Shown here: positions 1 to 7,848 of the stretch, piece after piece
How the letters are laid out: every line of letters begins with the position of its first letter
Numbering within the stretch: position 1 is the stretch's first letter
Assembly: GCF_001650725.1 (NCBI RefSeq)
Contig: NZ_LXVX01000011.1
Location: forward strand, 275,701-339,700
Source of the DNA: Sphingobium sp. TCM1
GTDB taxonomy: Bacteria; Pseudomonadota; Alphaproteobacteria; Sphingomonadales; Sphingomonadaceae
Length of the DNA stretch: 64,000 nucleotides
Direction of reading: 5' to 3'
Made by a program: the position numbers and the translations under genes
The notes under the pieces: generated by a model
What the model saw: the letters and a program-made list of their open reading frames with translations, nothing else
Database searches by the model: none
What the model was told of the DNA's origin: nothing

Positions 1-1
1 G

Positions 2-1009
2 TTCGCATTCATGATCCTGCCTTTCGCCCTGCTCGGACGGACAAATGATCAGGCGTGGCGTCTTGTGAAATGTTTCGTGGTCGCGATGGCGGTCATGAGT
101 GCCATTGGCATCGCATTTTATGCTTCTGGTTATAATGGTGGAACGGCACGTCGCCTCGCAATCGTGACGGGCGGAAACCGCCTCTCTGGCTTCGTCGACA
201 ATGCCAATGGTATGGCGGGCTATATCGTCCTCACGCTACCGCTGCTTTGGCTTTTGTGGCAGCAACGGAGCCTGAGTTCCAAGTATGCTCTTATAATATT
301 GATCATCCTTATCACCGCACTTATATTAACAAGTTCAAACACAGGACTTATAGGACTCGGCGTTGTTACAATAATATTGCTTGGAGGGCGCCGAAATCTT
401 TTTGCGCTATCGTTTGTTGGTGTCCTCGCAACTGTGATAGCGACATGGGGTCAGCCATATCTTCCTCAAGTTTTCAAGGATAGGGTTCTTAACGCAATAC
501 TCAATGAAGATATCACGCAGGCCGGAACGTACCAGGGGCGGCACGATCTTGCCGTCGAAGCAATGCGCTGGACAGAGGATCATCTTTTTCTCGGAGTCGG
601 GGCAGATCAGTATCGGTTATTGAGCGAATATAATTTGCCGGTTCACAATACCTACCTGCTCTTGTGGGTCGAAGGCGGCTTGGTTGCGATGCTGGGCTTC
701 GTCATTTTGTTGCTATGCATCATCGCCGCTCCCTTGACACAGCGAGGAGGCTCTCCAGCTGGGAGCGTCGCATTGGCCGCATTCGCGACCACAGTGGTCT
801 TCGCGGGGATGGGCATGGGCTATACCCACGTCTATGCACGGTCATTGATCCTCCCGATGCTGCTGGCGATCAGCCCTGCCGTCGCCGCGATCCCGCAATT
901 TAGAAACCGAAGGCGCAATTCATCAGCCAATGCGGAAATGCGTAACAAGATGTCTGCTGCCGCTCTCGGCGTACCGGCTCAACGGCTGAACCATTCGACT
1001 GAAGGATGA
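2..1009 (+). CDS. O-antigen ligase-like (Wzy_C/WaaL family) membrane protein, 5' end cut by window edge
   Basis: This is a polytopic inner-membrane protein with at least eight hydrophobic segments. The reading frame is open to the first base of the window, so the true start lies upstream and about 335 residues are visible. The motif PVHNTYLLLWVEGG, near residue 217 of the visible part, is the His-Asn-x-Tyr loop typical of the O-antigen ligase/polymerase (Wzy_C) family, which joins undecaprenyl-linked glycans to an acceptor or to each other in the periplasm. The C-terminal tail after the last membrane segment is basic and ends near LNHSTEG. The codon use is less GC-rich than that of the genes further right, as is common in surface-polysaccharide loci. 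The family is recognised from the motif and topology; whether it acts on O-antigen, capsule or exopolysaccharide cannot be told. Confidence 0.75.
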   Translation, partial: FAFMILPFALLGRTNDQAWRLVKCFVVAMAVMSAIGIAFYASGYNGGTARRLAIVTGGNRLSGFVDNANGMAGYIVLTLPLLWLLWQQRSLSSKYALIILIILITALILTSSNTGLIGLGVVTIILLGGRRNLFALSFVGVLATVIATWGQPYLPQVFKDRVLNAILNEDITQAGTYQGRHDLAVEAMRWTEDHLFLGVGADQYRLLSEYNLPVHNTYLLLWVEGGLVAMLGFVILLLCIIAAPLTQRGGSPAGSVALAAFATTVVFAGMGMGYTHVYARSLILPMLLAISPAVAAIPQFRNRRRNSSANAEMRNKMSAAALGVPAQRLNHSTEG

Positions 1010-1688
1010 CATGGACTTTACCTAATTGCCGGCAAAGACCCCGGACCTGCTCGCCGAACGTTCGCTCATTCTGATACGAGGCCTGGCTCTGGAAGGAGCA
1101 GGTGCAATCAGGAAGGGGCGTTTCGCCCGAGGCCTCGACGCCGGCCAAGGCGCGGCAGAAGGACTGTGGTGTGCGCTGGTCGATCAAATACAACAAGGCT
1201 AAGGTCCGCGAGATGCCGACCCGAAGGCGACAAAGCCGGTTGATCTTACCATCCATATGCCCGGCCACCAAAATCGCATCGGCATTGACAACCCCACCGC
1301 TTGATCCGTGCCTGGGGCGCCAGCGCAGCCAATGGCGATGATCCTGGGACCTGATCAGGCCCGCCAGTCGCTCCAGATCGAAAATCAGGCCATCAAAATA
1401 GCCGAAGATTATACTCCATCAGCCGGCCGCGCCCCTCAACCAGCCGGCCGGGCGAAATCGGACGGTACCCGGAGGCGTCCATGTCCCGCCGAACTTGGAA
1501 GATGTTTATCTTTCAGGTCATGGAAGATCGCTATTTCAGCTGGCTGGCTGTCTGATTGAACGGATCGGGTCGTATCCCTAAGATCATCGCATTCGACAAG
1601 TGGCACATGCTGCCCAGCGTTACGTAAACGCGTAAATGCTTCCTCGACTGGTCCGGTGATATCAAGAACTGAAAGTTGACGACGGTTC
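1010..1688. other. Stretch without a recognisable intact gene (possible gene relic)
   Basis: Nearly 0.9 kb separates the ligase-like gene from hemN. Both strands contain short open frames (for example minus strand about 1271-900 and 1702-1436), but none has a ribosome binding site, a recognisable domain or codon use like the neighbours. The minus strand about 1400-1180 reads for some 60 codons with hydrophobic beta-strand-like runs (GLIFDLERL, ADAILVAGHMDGK) that faintly recall the Walker-B part of a P-loop protein; this is too weak to name. The most likely explanation is a decayed gene at the edge of the polysaccharide locus. Confidence 0.35.
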
Positions 1689-1702
1689 TTGAGATAAATC
1701 AA
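1689..1702. promoter_or_regulatory. FNR/FixK-type box upstream of hemN
   Basis: The 14-mer TTGAGATAAATCAA has both perfect half sites of the FNR/CRP-type consensus TTGA-N6-TCAA. It lies 206 bp upstream of the hemN start on the same strand, with no other gene between. Oxygen-independent coproporphyrinogen oxidases are classic FNR/FnrL targets in alphaproteobacteria, so activation at low oxygen is the natural reading. The long distance to the start implies a long leader. Confidence 0.6.
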
Positions 1703-1818
1703 GGTACGGGCAAAATCCGTCTCTTATATGCCTGTCTCTGCGCAGGGGCGACATCGGCTCCGGTGACAGGAGATCTCAGCCGGAGCTACTCAGCATGTCT
1801 ATCCCTATCGCGATTTTT

Positions 1819-1837
1819 CCCCAATTGGAAAATTGGG
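1819..1837. repeat. Inverted repeat in the hemN leader
   Basis: CCCAATT at 1820-1826 and AATTGGG at 1831-1837 are perfect 7-bp arms around GGAA. The repeat ends 70 bp upstream of hemN. It could be an operator or a leader hairpin; nothing decides which. Confidence 0.4.
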
Positions 1838-1907
1838 CGGGGCAGAGTGACAAGGATGATAAAAATGCAGTTTGGCAGGCCCCTGAGAGCGGTCTTGAGA
1901 CAGCCTG

Positions 1908-3212
1908 ATGTGGACCTATCACCCCGACCTGCTCGCCCGACCGGTGCCGCGCTACACCAGCTACCCCACCGCGGCCCAGTTCACCGACGCTGTCGGGATT
2001 ATCGAGATGGCGGAGCGGCTGGACCGGGTGGAGGCGGAAACGCCGCTCTCGCTCTATCTCCACATTCCCTATTGTCATGACATTTGCTGGTATTGCGGCT
2101 GCAACACCGGCGCGGCGAACAAGGCGCAACGCTTGTCCGCCTATGTCGAGGCGCTGGAGCGGGAGATTGCGCTGGTGGCGCGGCGGCTTGGCGGGCGGGC
2201 GCGGGTGCGGCGCATCGCCTTTGGCGGGGGCAGCCCCAATTCGCTGCCGCTGGTCGACTTCATCCGGCTGCTCCAGCAATTGCTGCTCTGCTTCGACGCG
2301 CAGAATGCCCGGATTTCGGTCGAACTGGACCCGCGTCGGCTGGACCGGCAATGGATCGACGCGATGGCGGCCATGGGCGTCGATCGGGTCAATCTGGGCG
2401 TGCAGACCTTCACCCCGTCGGTGCAGGCGCGCATCGGCCGCATCCAGCCGCTCGACATGGTGGAACGCGCGGTCGAGGGACTGGCTGCTGTCAATGTCGC
2501 TGTCGGTTTCGACCTGATGTATGGCCTGCCGGGCCAGTCTCCGGACGATCTCGTCGCGACGCTCGACGCCAGCATCGCTATGGCGCCGGCGCGGATCGCC
2601 CTGTTTGGCTATGCCCATATGCCCCGCCTTCTGCCCCGCCAGGCCCGTATCGACGTCACCGACCTACCGGACCTGCGGACGCGCTTCACCATGGCGGCCG
2701 AGGGACATGACCGGCTGGTCGCGGCCGGATATCACGCAATCGGGTTCGATCATTTCGCCAGTCGGGGCGACTCCCTCGCGCGCGCTGCGCAGCAGGGGCG
2801 TTTGCGGCGGAACTTTCAGGGCTTCACCGACGATGACGCCGATGTCCTCATCGGCATGGGGGCGAGCGCGATCAGCCAGTTTCCCGACCTCATCATCCAG
2901 AACGAGAAGCGCGCTGGCCCGTATCGCGAGCGGATCGCCGTGGGCCAGTTGACAGCGACGCGCGGGCTCGTCCGCACCGGCGATGACCGGCGCCGGGGGC
3001 GGATCATCGAAGCGCTGCTGTGCCAGGGGGAGGCGCATCTGGGCATGGTTCCGCCCGTCGACCTTTCTCGCTTCGAAGCGCTGGGATTGGTTCGGTGCAG
3101 CGGAGACCATGTGCGGCTGACGCCGGCCGCACGGCCCTATGCCCGCGCCATCGCCGCCTGCTTCGACGCCTATCTGGAGCCGCAGGAAAAGCGGTTCAGC
3201 CATGCGATATAG
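1908..3212 (+). CDS. hemN: Oxygen-independent coproporphyrinogen III oxidase (radical SAM)
   Basis: This enzyme oxidatively decarboxylates coproporphyrinogen III to protoporphyrinogen IX without oxygen, in cytoplasmic heme biosynthesis. It has 434 residues, close to the usual 450-460. The start MWTYHPDLLARPVPRYTSYP is the family signature, which supports ATG 1908. The radical-SAM iron-sulfur ligands are Cys56, Cys60 and Cys63 in HIPYCHDICWYCGC, with the extra family Cys65. The glycine-rich AdoMet segment FGGGSPNSL follows at about residue 105, and the C-terminal HemN domain occupies the last 100 residues. An FNR-type box lies 206 bp upstream, which fits use under low oxygen. The 3' end overlaps the start of a small exported protein gene by 11 bp. 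Confidence 0.95.
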   Translation: MWTYHPDLLARPVPRYTSYPTAAQFTDAVGIIEMAERLDRVEAETPLSLYLHIPYCHDICWYCGCNTGAANKAQRLSAYVEALEREIALVARRLGGRARVRRIAFGGGSPNSLPLVDFIRLLQQLLLCFDAQNARISVELDPRRLDRQWIDAMAAMGVDRVNLGVQTFTPSVQARIGRIQPLDMVERAVEGLAAVNVAVGFDLMYGLPGQSPDDLVATLDASIAMAPARIALFGYAHMPRLLPRQARIDVTDLPDLRTRFTMAAEGHDRLVAAGYHAIGFDHFASRGDSLARAAQQGRLRRNFQGFTDDDADVLIGMGASAISQFPDLIIQNEKRAGPYRERIAVGQLTATRGLVRTGDDRRRGRIIEALLCQGEAHLGMVPPVDLSRFEALGLVRCSGDHVRLTPAARPYARAIAACFDAYLEPQEKRFSHAI

Positions 3213-3444
3213 TCTTGCCCTGTTGGCCTGCCTGGATCTGGCCATCGGCGCCGGACCGGCGGTTGCCGCCAGCCGCCCCATCGCCTTTTGCGGAACCCCG
3301 CCGCCCGGCTGGACGCCCCCGGGCCCGCGCAGGCCGGCCCTGCCCGACAGGCCGGGTGGCTACTGCCATGTTGCCGGTTGCGCCGCCAAGAAGGACCGGA
3401 GCGGCTGTGCCGGCAGGATCGTGCCGGAACGGGGCGGCCGCTAA
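3202..3444 (+). CDS. Small exported four-cysteine protein, unknown function
   Basis: This is an 80-residue protein starting at ATG 3202, inside the last codons of hemN. The purine-rich AGGAAA at 3184-3189 is a plausible but distant ribosome binding site. Residues 1-23 (MRYSLALLACLDLAIGAGPAVAA) form a clear Sec signal peptide ending in a VAA cleavage site. The mature part is proline- and glycine-rich and has exactly four cysteines (30, 55, 60, 69), so two disulfide bonds are possible after export. The stop overlaps the convergent symporter gene by 3 bp. No family is recognised. The overlap with hemN suggests co-transcription, but a role in heme metabolism is not implied by the sequence. Confidence 0.6.
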   Translation: MRYSLALLACLDLAIGAGPAVAASRPIAFCGTPPPGWTPPGPRRPALPDRPGGYCHVAGCAAKKDRSGCAGRIVPERGGR

Positions 3445-4667
3445 CCGTCGATCGCTTTTTCCTGCCGCGCGACGACCGCGGTGACGGTCAGGTTCGCGCT
3501 GGCGCTGGCCACCGTACGCGTCATGTCGAGCAGCCGGTCGAAGGGCAGGACGAAGCCCACCACCAGTGCGGTCTGTTCCGGCGAGACGCCCACGGCAGAC
3601 AGGACGGCGGCCAGCATGAAGAGTGAAGCGGAAGGGATCGGCGCGGTCCCGAAGGCCGCAAGCGATCCCGTCAGCAGCATGATCGCCAGCATCGCGGGAT
3701 CGGGATGCACGCCCAGCGCCTGAAGACTGAAGACGCTGAGCAGCCCGACATACATGGCAGTCCCGTCCTTGCCGATGCTGGCGCCGATCGGCAGCACGGT
3801 GGAAGCGATCGCCGGTTCGATGCGTAACGTATCCTGCGCCACCCGCAACGCGACCGGCAGGGTCGCGGCCGACGAAGCGGTCGAGAAGGCGACCAGCAAC
3901 GGGTCGATCGCGGCGCGGAAGAAGCGGCGGATCGACAGGCGCGCGACGAGCGCTATGAGCGGCAGATGGACGATCAGTATCTGCGCGATCACGCCCAGCA
4001 GCACGCAGAGCGCCAGCCAGCCGATATTGGCGAAGACGGCGACGCCATTGTCCGCCACCGCCTTGGCGATCAGGGCAAGGACGCCGAACGGCGTGATTTC
4101 CATGACGATGCGGACGAGGTGGAACAGCACGCGACTGGCCGATTGGAGCATGGTCGCCATCGGCCGGCCCTCGTCCCCGGCCAGTATGACGCCGAAGCCC
4201 AGCAGCATGGCGAAGAAGATGATCGCCAGCATGTCCCCTTCGGCGAGCGACTGAACGATGTTGACCGGGACGATCCCGACCAGCTGGTCGTGCAACGACT
4301 TGGCTTCGCCCAGCGCATGGGGCACCGCCTTGCCCAGCGCAGTGCCCACGCCGGGACCGACCAGAAGACCCAGCGCCATCCCGACCGAAACGGCGCAGAT
4401 TGTGGTGAGCGCGAACAGAAGCACCGTGCGTCCGCCGACGGATCCCAGGCGGCGCGGATCAGCCAGGGCCGTCACGCCCGAAGCGATCGACACGAAGACG
4501 ATCGGGACGACCAGCATCCGGATCAACCGGACGAAAATCTCGCCGACAAAGGCGATCCAGGATGCGGCGGCGGGCCAATAGAGGCCCAGCAGGACACCGA
4601 CGGCCAGTCCGCCCAGCACGCGCTGCCAGAGCGGGACGGCGAACCAGCGACGGGCGAACGCGGTCAT
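3441..4667 (-). CDS. Dicarboxylate/amino acid:cation symporter (SDF/GltP-DctA family)
   Basis: This is an inner-membrane secondary transporter of the glutamate/aspartate/dicarboxylate family, 408 residues from ATG 4667. A TTG further upstream would extend it by 7 residues but overlaps the previous gene; the ATG lies just past the dgcA stop. The serine-rich re-entrant loop STASSAATLPVAL and the second hairpin GTAPIPSASLFML are both present. The normal NMDGT motif of transmembrane segment 7 is replaced by GKDGTAMY: the aspartate is kept but the Asn and Met are not, which may alter substrate or cation binding. It is the last gene of the dgcN-dgcA operon, so uptake of D-glutamate or a related acidic compound is the likely role. 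The family is certain; the substrate is inferred. Confidence 0.85.
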   Translation of the reverse strand: MTAFARRWFAVPLWQRVLGGLAVGVLLGLYWPAAASWIAFVGEIFVRLIRMLVVPIVFVSIASGVTALADPRRLGSVGGRTVLLFALTTICAVSVGMALGLLVGPGVGTALGKAVPHALGEAKSLHDQLVGIVPVNIVQSLAEGDMLAIIFFAMLLGFGVILAGDEGRPMATMLQSASRVLFHLVRIVMEITPFGVLALIAKAVADNGVAVFANIGWLALCVLLGVIAQILIVHLPLIALVARLSIRRFFRAAIDPLLVAFSTASSAATLPVALRVAQDTLRIEPAIASTVLPIGASIGKDGTAMYVGLLSVFSLQALGVHPDPAMLAIMLLTGSLAAFGTAPIPSASLFMLAAVLSAVGVSPEQTALVVGFVLPFDRLLDMTRTVASASANLTVTAVVARQEKAIDG

Positions 4668-4672
4668 GGGGG

Positions 4673-5665
4673 TTACAGCCCGCCCCAAAAGCCCGGCTGC
4701 GGCGGCAGCAGATAACCGCGATCGCCGGTGACGCCGCCGTCGCGATCGGCCGAGAGCCAGAGCGGCCCGTCGAGATCGACGAAGGCGCTACCCGCCGCGA
4801 TCGCCCAGGCGGGCGCGATCGAGAGGGAGGAGCAGATCATGCAGCCGGTCATGACGTCCAGGCCACGCGCGCGCGCGGCGTCGGCGAGGTGAAGTGCTGC
4901 GGTCAGCCCGCCTGCCTTGTCGAGCTTGATGTTCACGACGCGATAGCCATCGGGCAGACCGTCGAGGTCGGCTGCGACATGGACGGATTCGTCCGCGGCG
5001 ATGGGGATGGCGGACCGGAAACCATCAAGCGCGCCATCCTCATGCGCTGGCAGCGGCTGTTCCAGCAGGTCGATGCGCAAGTCGATCATCAATCCCTGAA
5101 GGTCGCTGACCTCCGCGATGGTCCAGCTTTCATTGGGATCGACGATCAGGCGCGGCGCGGGCGCAGCGGCCCGGACCGCGCGAAGCTGGGCGGCGGGATC
5201 GTTCCGGTCCACCTTGACCTTGATGAGCGGCACATGGGTCAATGCTGCGGCCGCCAGTCCCATGGCGTCTGGCGTGTCGAGGCCGACAGTCATGGCGGTC
5301 GCGATCGGACGCAGCGGCCTGGGCAGGCTCAATTCGGTGGCGATGTCGCTGCCCGCCAGTTTCAGTTCCAGATCCCAGAGCGCGCAGTCGACCGCGTTGC
5401 GCGCTGCGCCCGCCGGCAGGATTTCGAGCAGCCCGCGGCGGCTGACGCCCTTCTCCAGCGCCTCGCGCACCGCCTCGATCTCCGCGATGCTGGTATCGAC
5501 GCTTTCGCCATAGCGGGGATAGGGCACGCACTCGCCCCGACCGATGGCGCCGTTTTCGGCAAGGGTGACGGTGACCACTTCCGCGGCGGTCTTGACCCCG
5601 CGCGAGATGCGGAAGGGGGTGGCGAGGGGGAAGACTTCCCCCAGAGCGGTCAGCGTGCGGCGCAT
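4673..5665 (-). CDS. dgcA: N-acetyl-D-glutamate racemase / dipeptide epimerase (enolase superfamily)
   Basis: This is a 330-residue member of the muconate-lactonizing subgroup of the enolase superfamily. Its catalytic set is visible: Lys149/Lys151 in IKVKVD, metal ligands Asp176 (VDPNES), Glu202 (LLEQPLP) and Asp225 (AADES), and Lys248 in NIKLDK. Family members are usually called L-Ala-D/L-Glu epimerases. When paired with a DUF1611 protein they have been described as DgcA, which racemises N-acetyl-D-Glu to N-acetyl-L-Glu. ATG 5665 was chosen because it sits 5 bp after the dgcN stop and starts the conserved N-terminal domain (MRRTLTALGEVFPLATPFRI). The gene is followed within 5 bp by the symporter. 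Either epimerase activity is possible; the dgcN neighbour favours the D-Glu route. Confidence 0.85.
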   Translation of the reverse strand: MRRTLTALGEVFPLATPFRISRGVKTAAEVVTVTLAENGAIGRGECVPYPRYGESVDTSIAEIEAVREALEKGVSRRGLLEILPAGAARNAVDCALWDLELKLAGSDIATELSLPRPLRPIATAMTVGLDTPDAMGLAAAALTHVPLIKVKVDRNDPAAQLRAVRAAAPAPRLIVDPNESWTIAEVSDLQGLMIDLRIDLLEQPLPAHEDGALDGFRSAIPIAADESVHVAADLDGLPDGYRVVNIKLDKAGGLTAALHLADAARARGLDVMTGCMICSSLSIAPAWAIAAGSAFVDLDGPLWLSADRDGGVTGDRGYLLPPQPGFWGGL

Positions 5666-5670
5666 GGGAT

Positions 5671-6708
5671 TCAGGCATTCTCCGTGGCGTGGGCGACTGT
5701 CGCGGCAGATGATTCCAGCAGACGGTCCAGGATTGCCTCCACACCCATGCGATAGGGATCGGAACAGGGCAAGCCGAACTCTTGCGCCGTGCGGGCGCAC
5801 AGCGCAACGGCGTCGGCCTCCTCCATCGCGGAGGTATTGAGCGCGATGCCGACGACGCGGACGTCCGGATTGGTCAGGCGCGCAGTTCGCAGGTTCGCCT
5901 CCAGGCAATCGGCGAGCGATGGCGGGCTGTAATGCGGCAGGCCGCGCATGGTCCGGCGCAGCGGATCATGGCACATGACCAGCGCATCGGCCTGGGCACC
6001 ATGGAGCAGCCCGGTCGACACGCCTGCGAAGGAGGGGTGGAAGAGCGAACCCTGACCCTCGATCAGATCCCAGCCGCCATCGTGGCGATCCGGCGAAATC
6101 TGCTCGATCGCGCCGGAAATGAAGTCGGCGACCACCGCATCCAGCGGCACACCGTCTCCGGCGATCAGGATGCCCGTCTGCCCGGTCGCGCGGAAATCGG
6201 CCACCACGCCGCGCGCCGCGAGCGCACGGGCGAGGCAGAGCGTCGTATACATCTTGCCGACCGAACAGTCAGTGCCGACGGTCAGAAGGCGCTTGCCCGC
6301 GCGGCGCCTGCCATTGCCCACCGGGATGTCGGGACGGGGATCGCGCACGTCATGCAGGGTGCGGCCGAGCCGCGCGGCCGCTTCCACCAGCCGGGGTTCA
6401 TCCTTCAGTCGCTGGTGCAGCCCCGAGGCAATGTCCAGCCCCGCCGCCATCGCGGCGAGCGCGTCCTGCACCAGATCCTCGCCCAGCCGGCCGCCGGCAT
6501 TGGCGATGCCGAGCACCAGCGTCCGCGCACCCGTGGCATAAGCCGTCGCGAAGTCCATCCTGCGCAGGCCGAGTGTCAGGCGGCAGTCGTCGTGGCGAAA
6601 TTCCCCCACGCAGACATCCGGCCGGAACACCGCCAGGCCGCGCGAAGTCTTGATGCCGATCTCGTCATTGCTGTGGCCGAGATAGAGGAGATAGGGCGTG
6701 GCGATCAT
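5671..6708 (-). CDS. dgcN: DUF1611 protein, D-glutamate N-acetyltransferase
   Basis: This 345-residue cytoplasmic protein has the DUF1611 architecture: an N-terminal Rossmann-like half and a C-terminal P-loop-like half with GTDCSVGKMYT at residues 145-155 and IEGQGSLFHPSF at about 215-226. DUF1611 proteins paired with a dipeptide-epimerase homologue are known as DgcN, which acetylates D-glutamate so that DgcA can racemise it. This provides a D-Glu catabolic route without a D-amino-acid oxidase. The gene is first in a tight operon (5 bp to dgcA, then 5 bp to the symporter). A perfect inverted repeat lies about 81-99 bp upstream of the start. The family assignment is firm; the exact activity rests on the gene pairing. 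Confidence 0.82.
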   Translation of the reverse strand: MIATPYLLYLGHSNDEIGIKTSRGLAVFRPDVCVGEFRHDDCRLTLGLRRMDFATAYATGARTLVLGIANAGGRLGEDLVQDALAAMAAGLDIASGLHQRLKDEPRLVEAAARLGRTLHDVRDPRPDIPVGNGRRRAGKRLLTVGTDCSVGKMYTTLCLARALAARGVVADFRATGQTGILIAGDGVPLDAVVADFISGAIEQISPDRHDGGWDLIEGQGSLFHPSFAGVSTGLLHGAQADALVMCHDPLRRTMRGLPHYSPPSLADCLEANLRTARLTNPDVRVVGIALNTSAMEEADAVALCARTAQEFGLPCSDPYRMGVEAILDRLLESSAATVAHATENA

Positions 6709-6788
6709 GGATGTCTCGAACCTGTGCTGATTGGACGTCCGCTGTATCGTCCCGGCGGGTCCAACCCCAATAGCAAGGCCCGCATAGG

Positions 6789-6807
6789 CTATAGCCTGAC
6801 GCTATAG
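6789..6807. promoter_or_regulatory. Candidate LysR operator in front of dgcN
   Basis: The 19 bp CTATAGC-CTGAC-GCTATAG are a perfect inverted repeat with 7-bp arms and contain a T-N11-A LysR-type box. The site overlaps the end of the LysR gene (stop 6802-6804) and is centred 90 bp upstream of dgcN. A second site with the same CTAT-N11-ATAG layout lies in front of the LysR and D-aminoacylase genes. Confidence 0.6.
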
Positions 6808-7686
6808 GCTTTCGATTACCTCTGACAACAGGGCCAGAAATTCGGACGCGGTCTTGGACGGCGGACGGTTCTGGAGATAGACGGCGTTGATGTCGAAAGT
6901 GATGGCCGGCTGGAGCGGGCGGCTCGACAGACCCGGCGCGGTGGCGGCGTGGGCGGTGAAATTATCGACGATCGCCATGCCCACCCCGGCGCGGACGAGG
7001 GCGGCTGCGATATAGTAGGTGCGCGCAGACACCACCTCGTCCAGTTCGACGTCGAGTCGGTTGAGTTCGCCGGAGAGGACGCGGCCGATCGGACCGCTCT
7101 GCACCGGGCTGATGAACTTCTGGTCGCGCAGTTCCTCCAGATGGAGTCGGCCGGGCGCGTCAGGCATGTCCTCCTCGCGGTAGAGGACGACCAATTCGCC
7201 TTCGCCGATCACCTGATGGGCGACCGGCGCGGACAGAGGTACCTCGAAGCTGATCGCGATGTCGGTTTCGCGCTCATAGAGTTTGCGCACCATTTCATCA
7301 TGATGCAGCGTCTGGAGGTCGAACATGATGTCCTCATGTCCGCGCAGGAAGCGCGCTACGGCATCGGGGATCGCGCCGAGGCCCAGCGAGGGCAGGGCGG
7401 AGACGCGGAGGATCGCGCCGCGCCCATGGCGCATATTCTGCGCCGCCTGGCGCAGCGAGCGGACCCGATCCTGAATGTCTGACACTTCGGTGAAGAGCGT
7501 GCGGGCGTCCTGCGTCGGGATCAGGCGGCCCTTGGCCCGTTCGAACAGCGGCAGGCCAATCGAACGTTCCGCGTGGCGCAGTACCTTCGTCACGGCGGGT
7601 TGCGACACGTTCAGCGCGCGCGCGGCGGCGCTGACGGTGCCGTGGAGATAGACGGCGTGGAAAATTTCGATCTGGCGCAGGTTCAT
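6802..7686 (-). CDS. LysR-family regulator of the dgc cluster (DgcR-like)
   Basis: This is a 294-residue LysR-type regulator. Residues 1-60 form the winged helix-turn-helix (MNLRQIEIFHAVYLHGTVSAAARALNVSQPAVTKVLRHAE), followed by a substrate-binding effector domain to the end. It lies directly upstream of dgcN on the same strand and divergent from the D-aminoacylase gene, in the position expected for the LysR regulator (DgcR) reported for dgcN-dgcA pathways. Two near-identical inverted repeats flank the gene, one before dgcN and one before its own promoter, so it probably controls both transcripts and itself. The effector is unknown; D-Glu or an N-acyl derivative is the obvious guess. Confidence 0.85.
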   Translation of the reverse strand: MNLRQIEIFHAVYLHGTVSAAARALNVSQPAVTKVLRHAERSIGLPLFERAKGRLIPTQDARTLFTEVSDIQDRVRSLRQAAQNMRHGRGAILRVSALPSLGLGAIPDAVARFLRGHEDIMFDLQTLHHDEMVRKLYERETDIAISFEVPLSAPVAHQVIGEGELVVLYREEDMPDAPGRLHLEELRDQKFISPVQSGPIGRVLSGELNRLDVELDEVVSARTYYIAAALVRAGVGMAIVDNFTAHAATAPGLSSRPLQPAITFDINAVYLQNRPPSKTASEFLALLSEVIESL

Positions 7687-7746
7687 CGGCGCGTCCCCTT
7701 TGGCTGCGGCCCGTCCTTGCGATAACGACAGCGGCGCTGCGAGCCG

Positions 7747-7765
7747 CTATGACATCCGGTTATAG
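7747..7765. promoter_or_regulatory. Second candidate LysR operator, LysR/D-aminoacylase intergenic region
   Basis: CTATGACATCCGGTTATAG has the same 19-bp CTAT-N11-ATAG frame as the dgcN-proximal site. It lies between the divergent starts of the LysR gene (7686) and the D-aminoacylase gene (7849), where a LysR protein would autoregulate and activate the divergent gene. Confidence 0.5.
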
Positions 7766-7848
7766 GCCGCGCAACACGCCGCTCTGGACGGGCGCGACTT
7801 ATAGGGGCCATGTTGCCAATAAGGCTCACCTTCCAAGGACTTCGCTGT

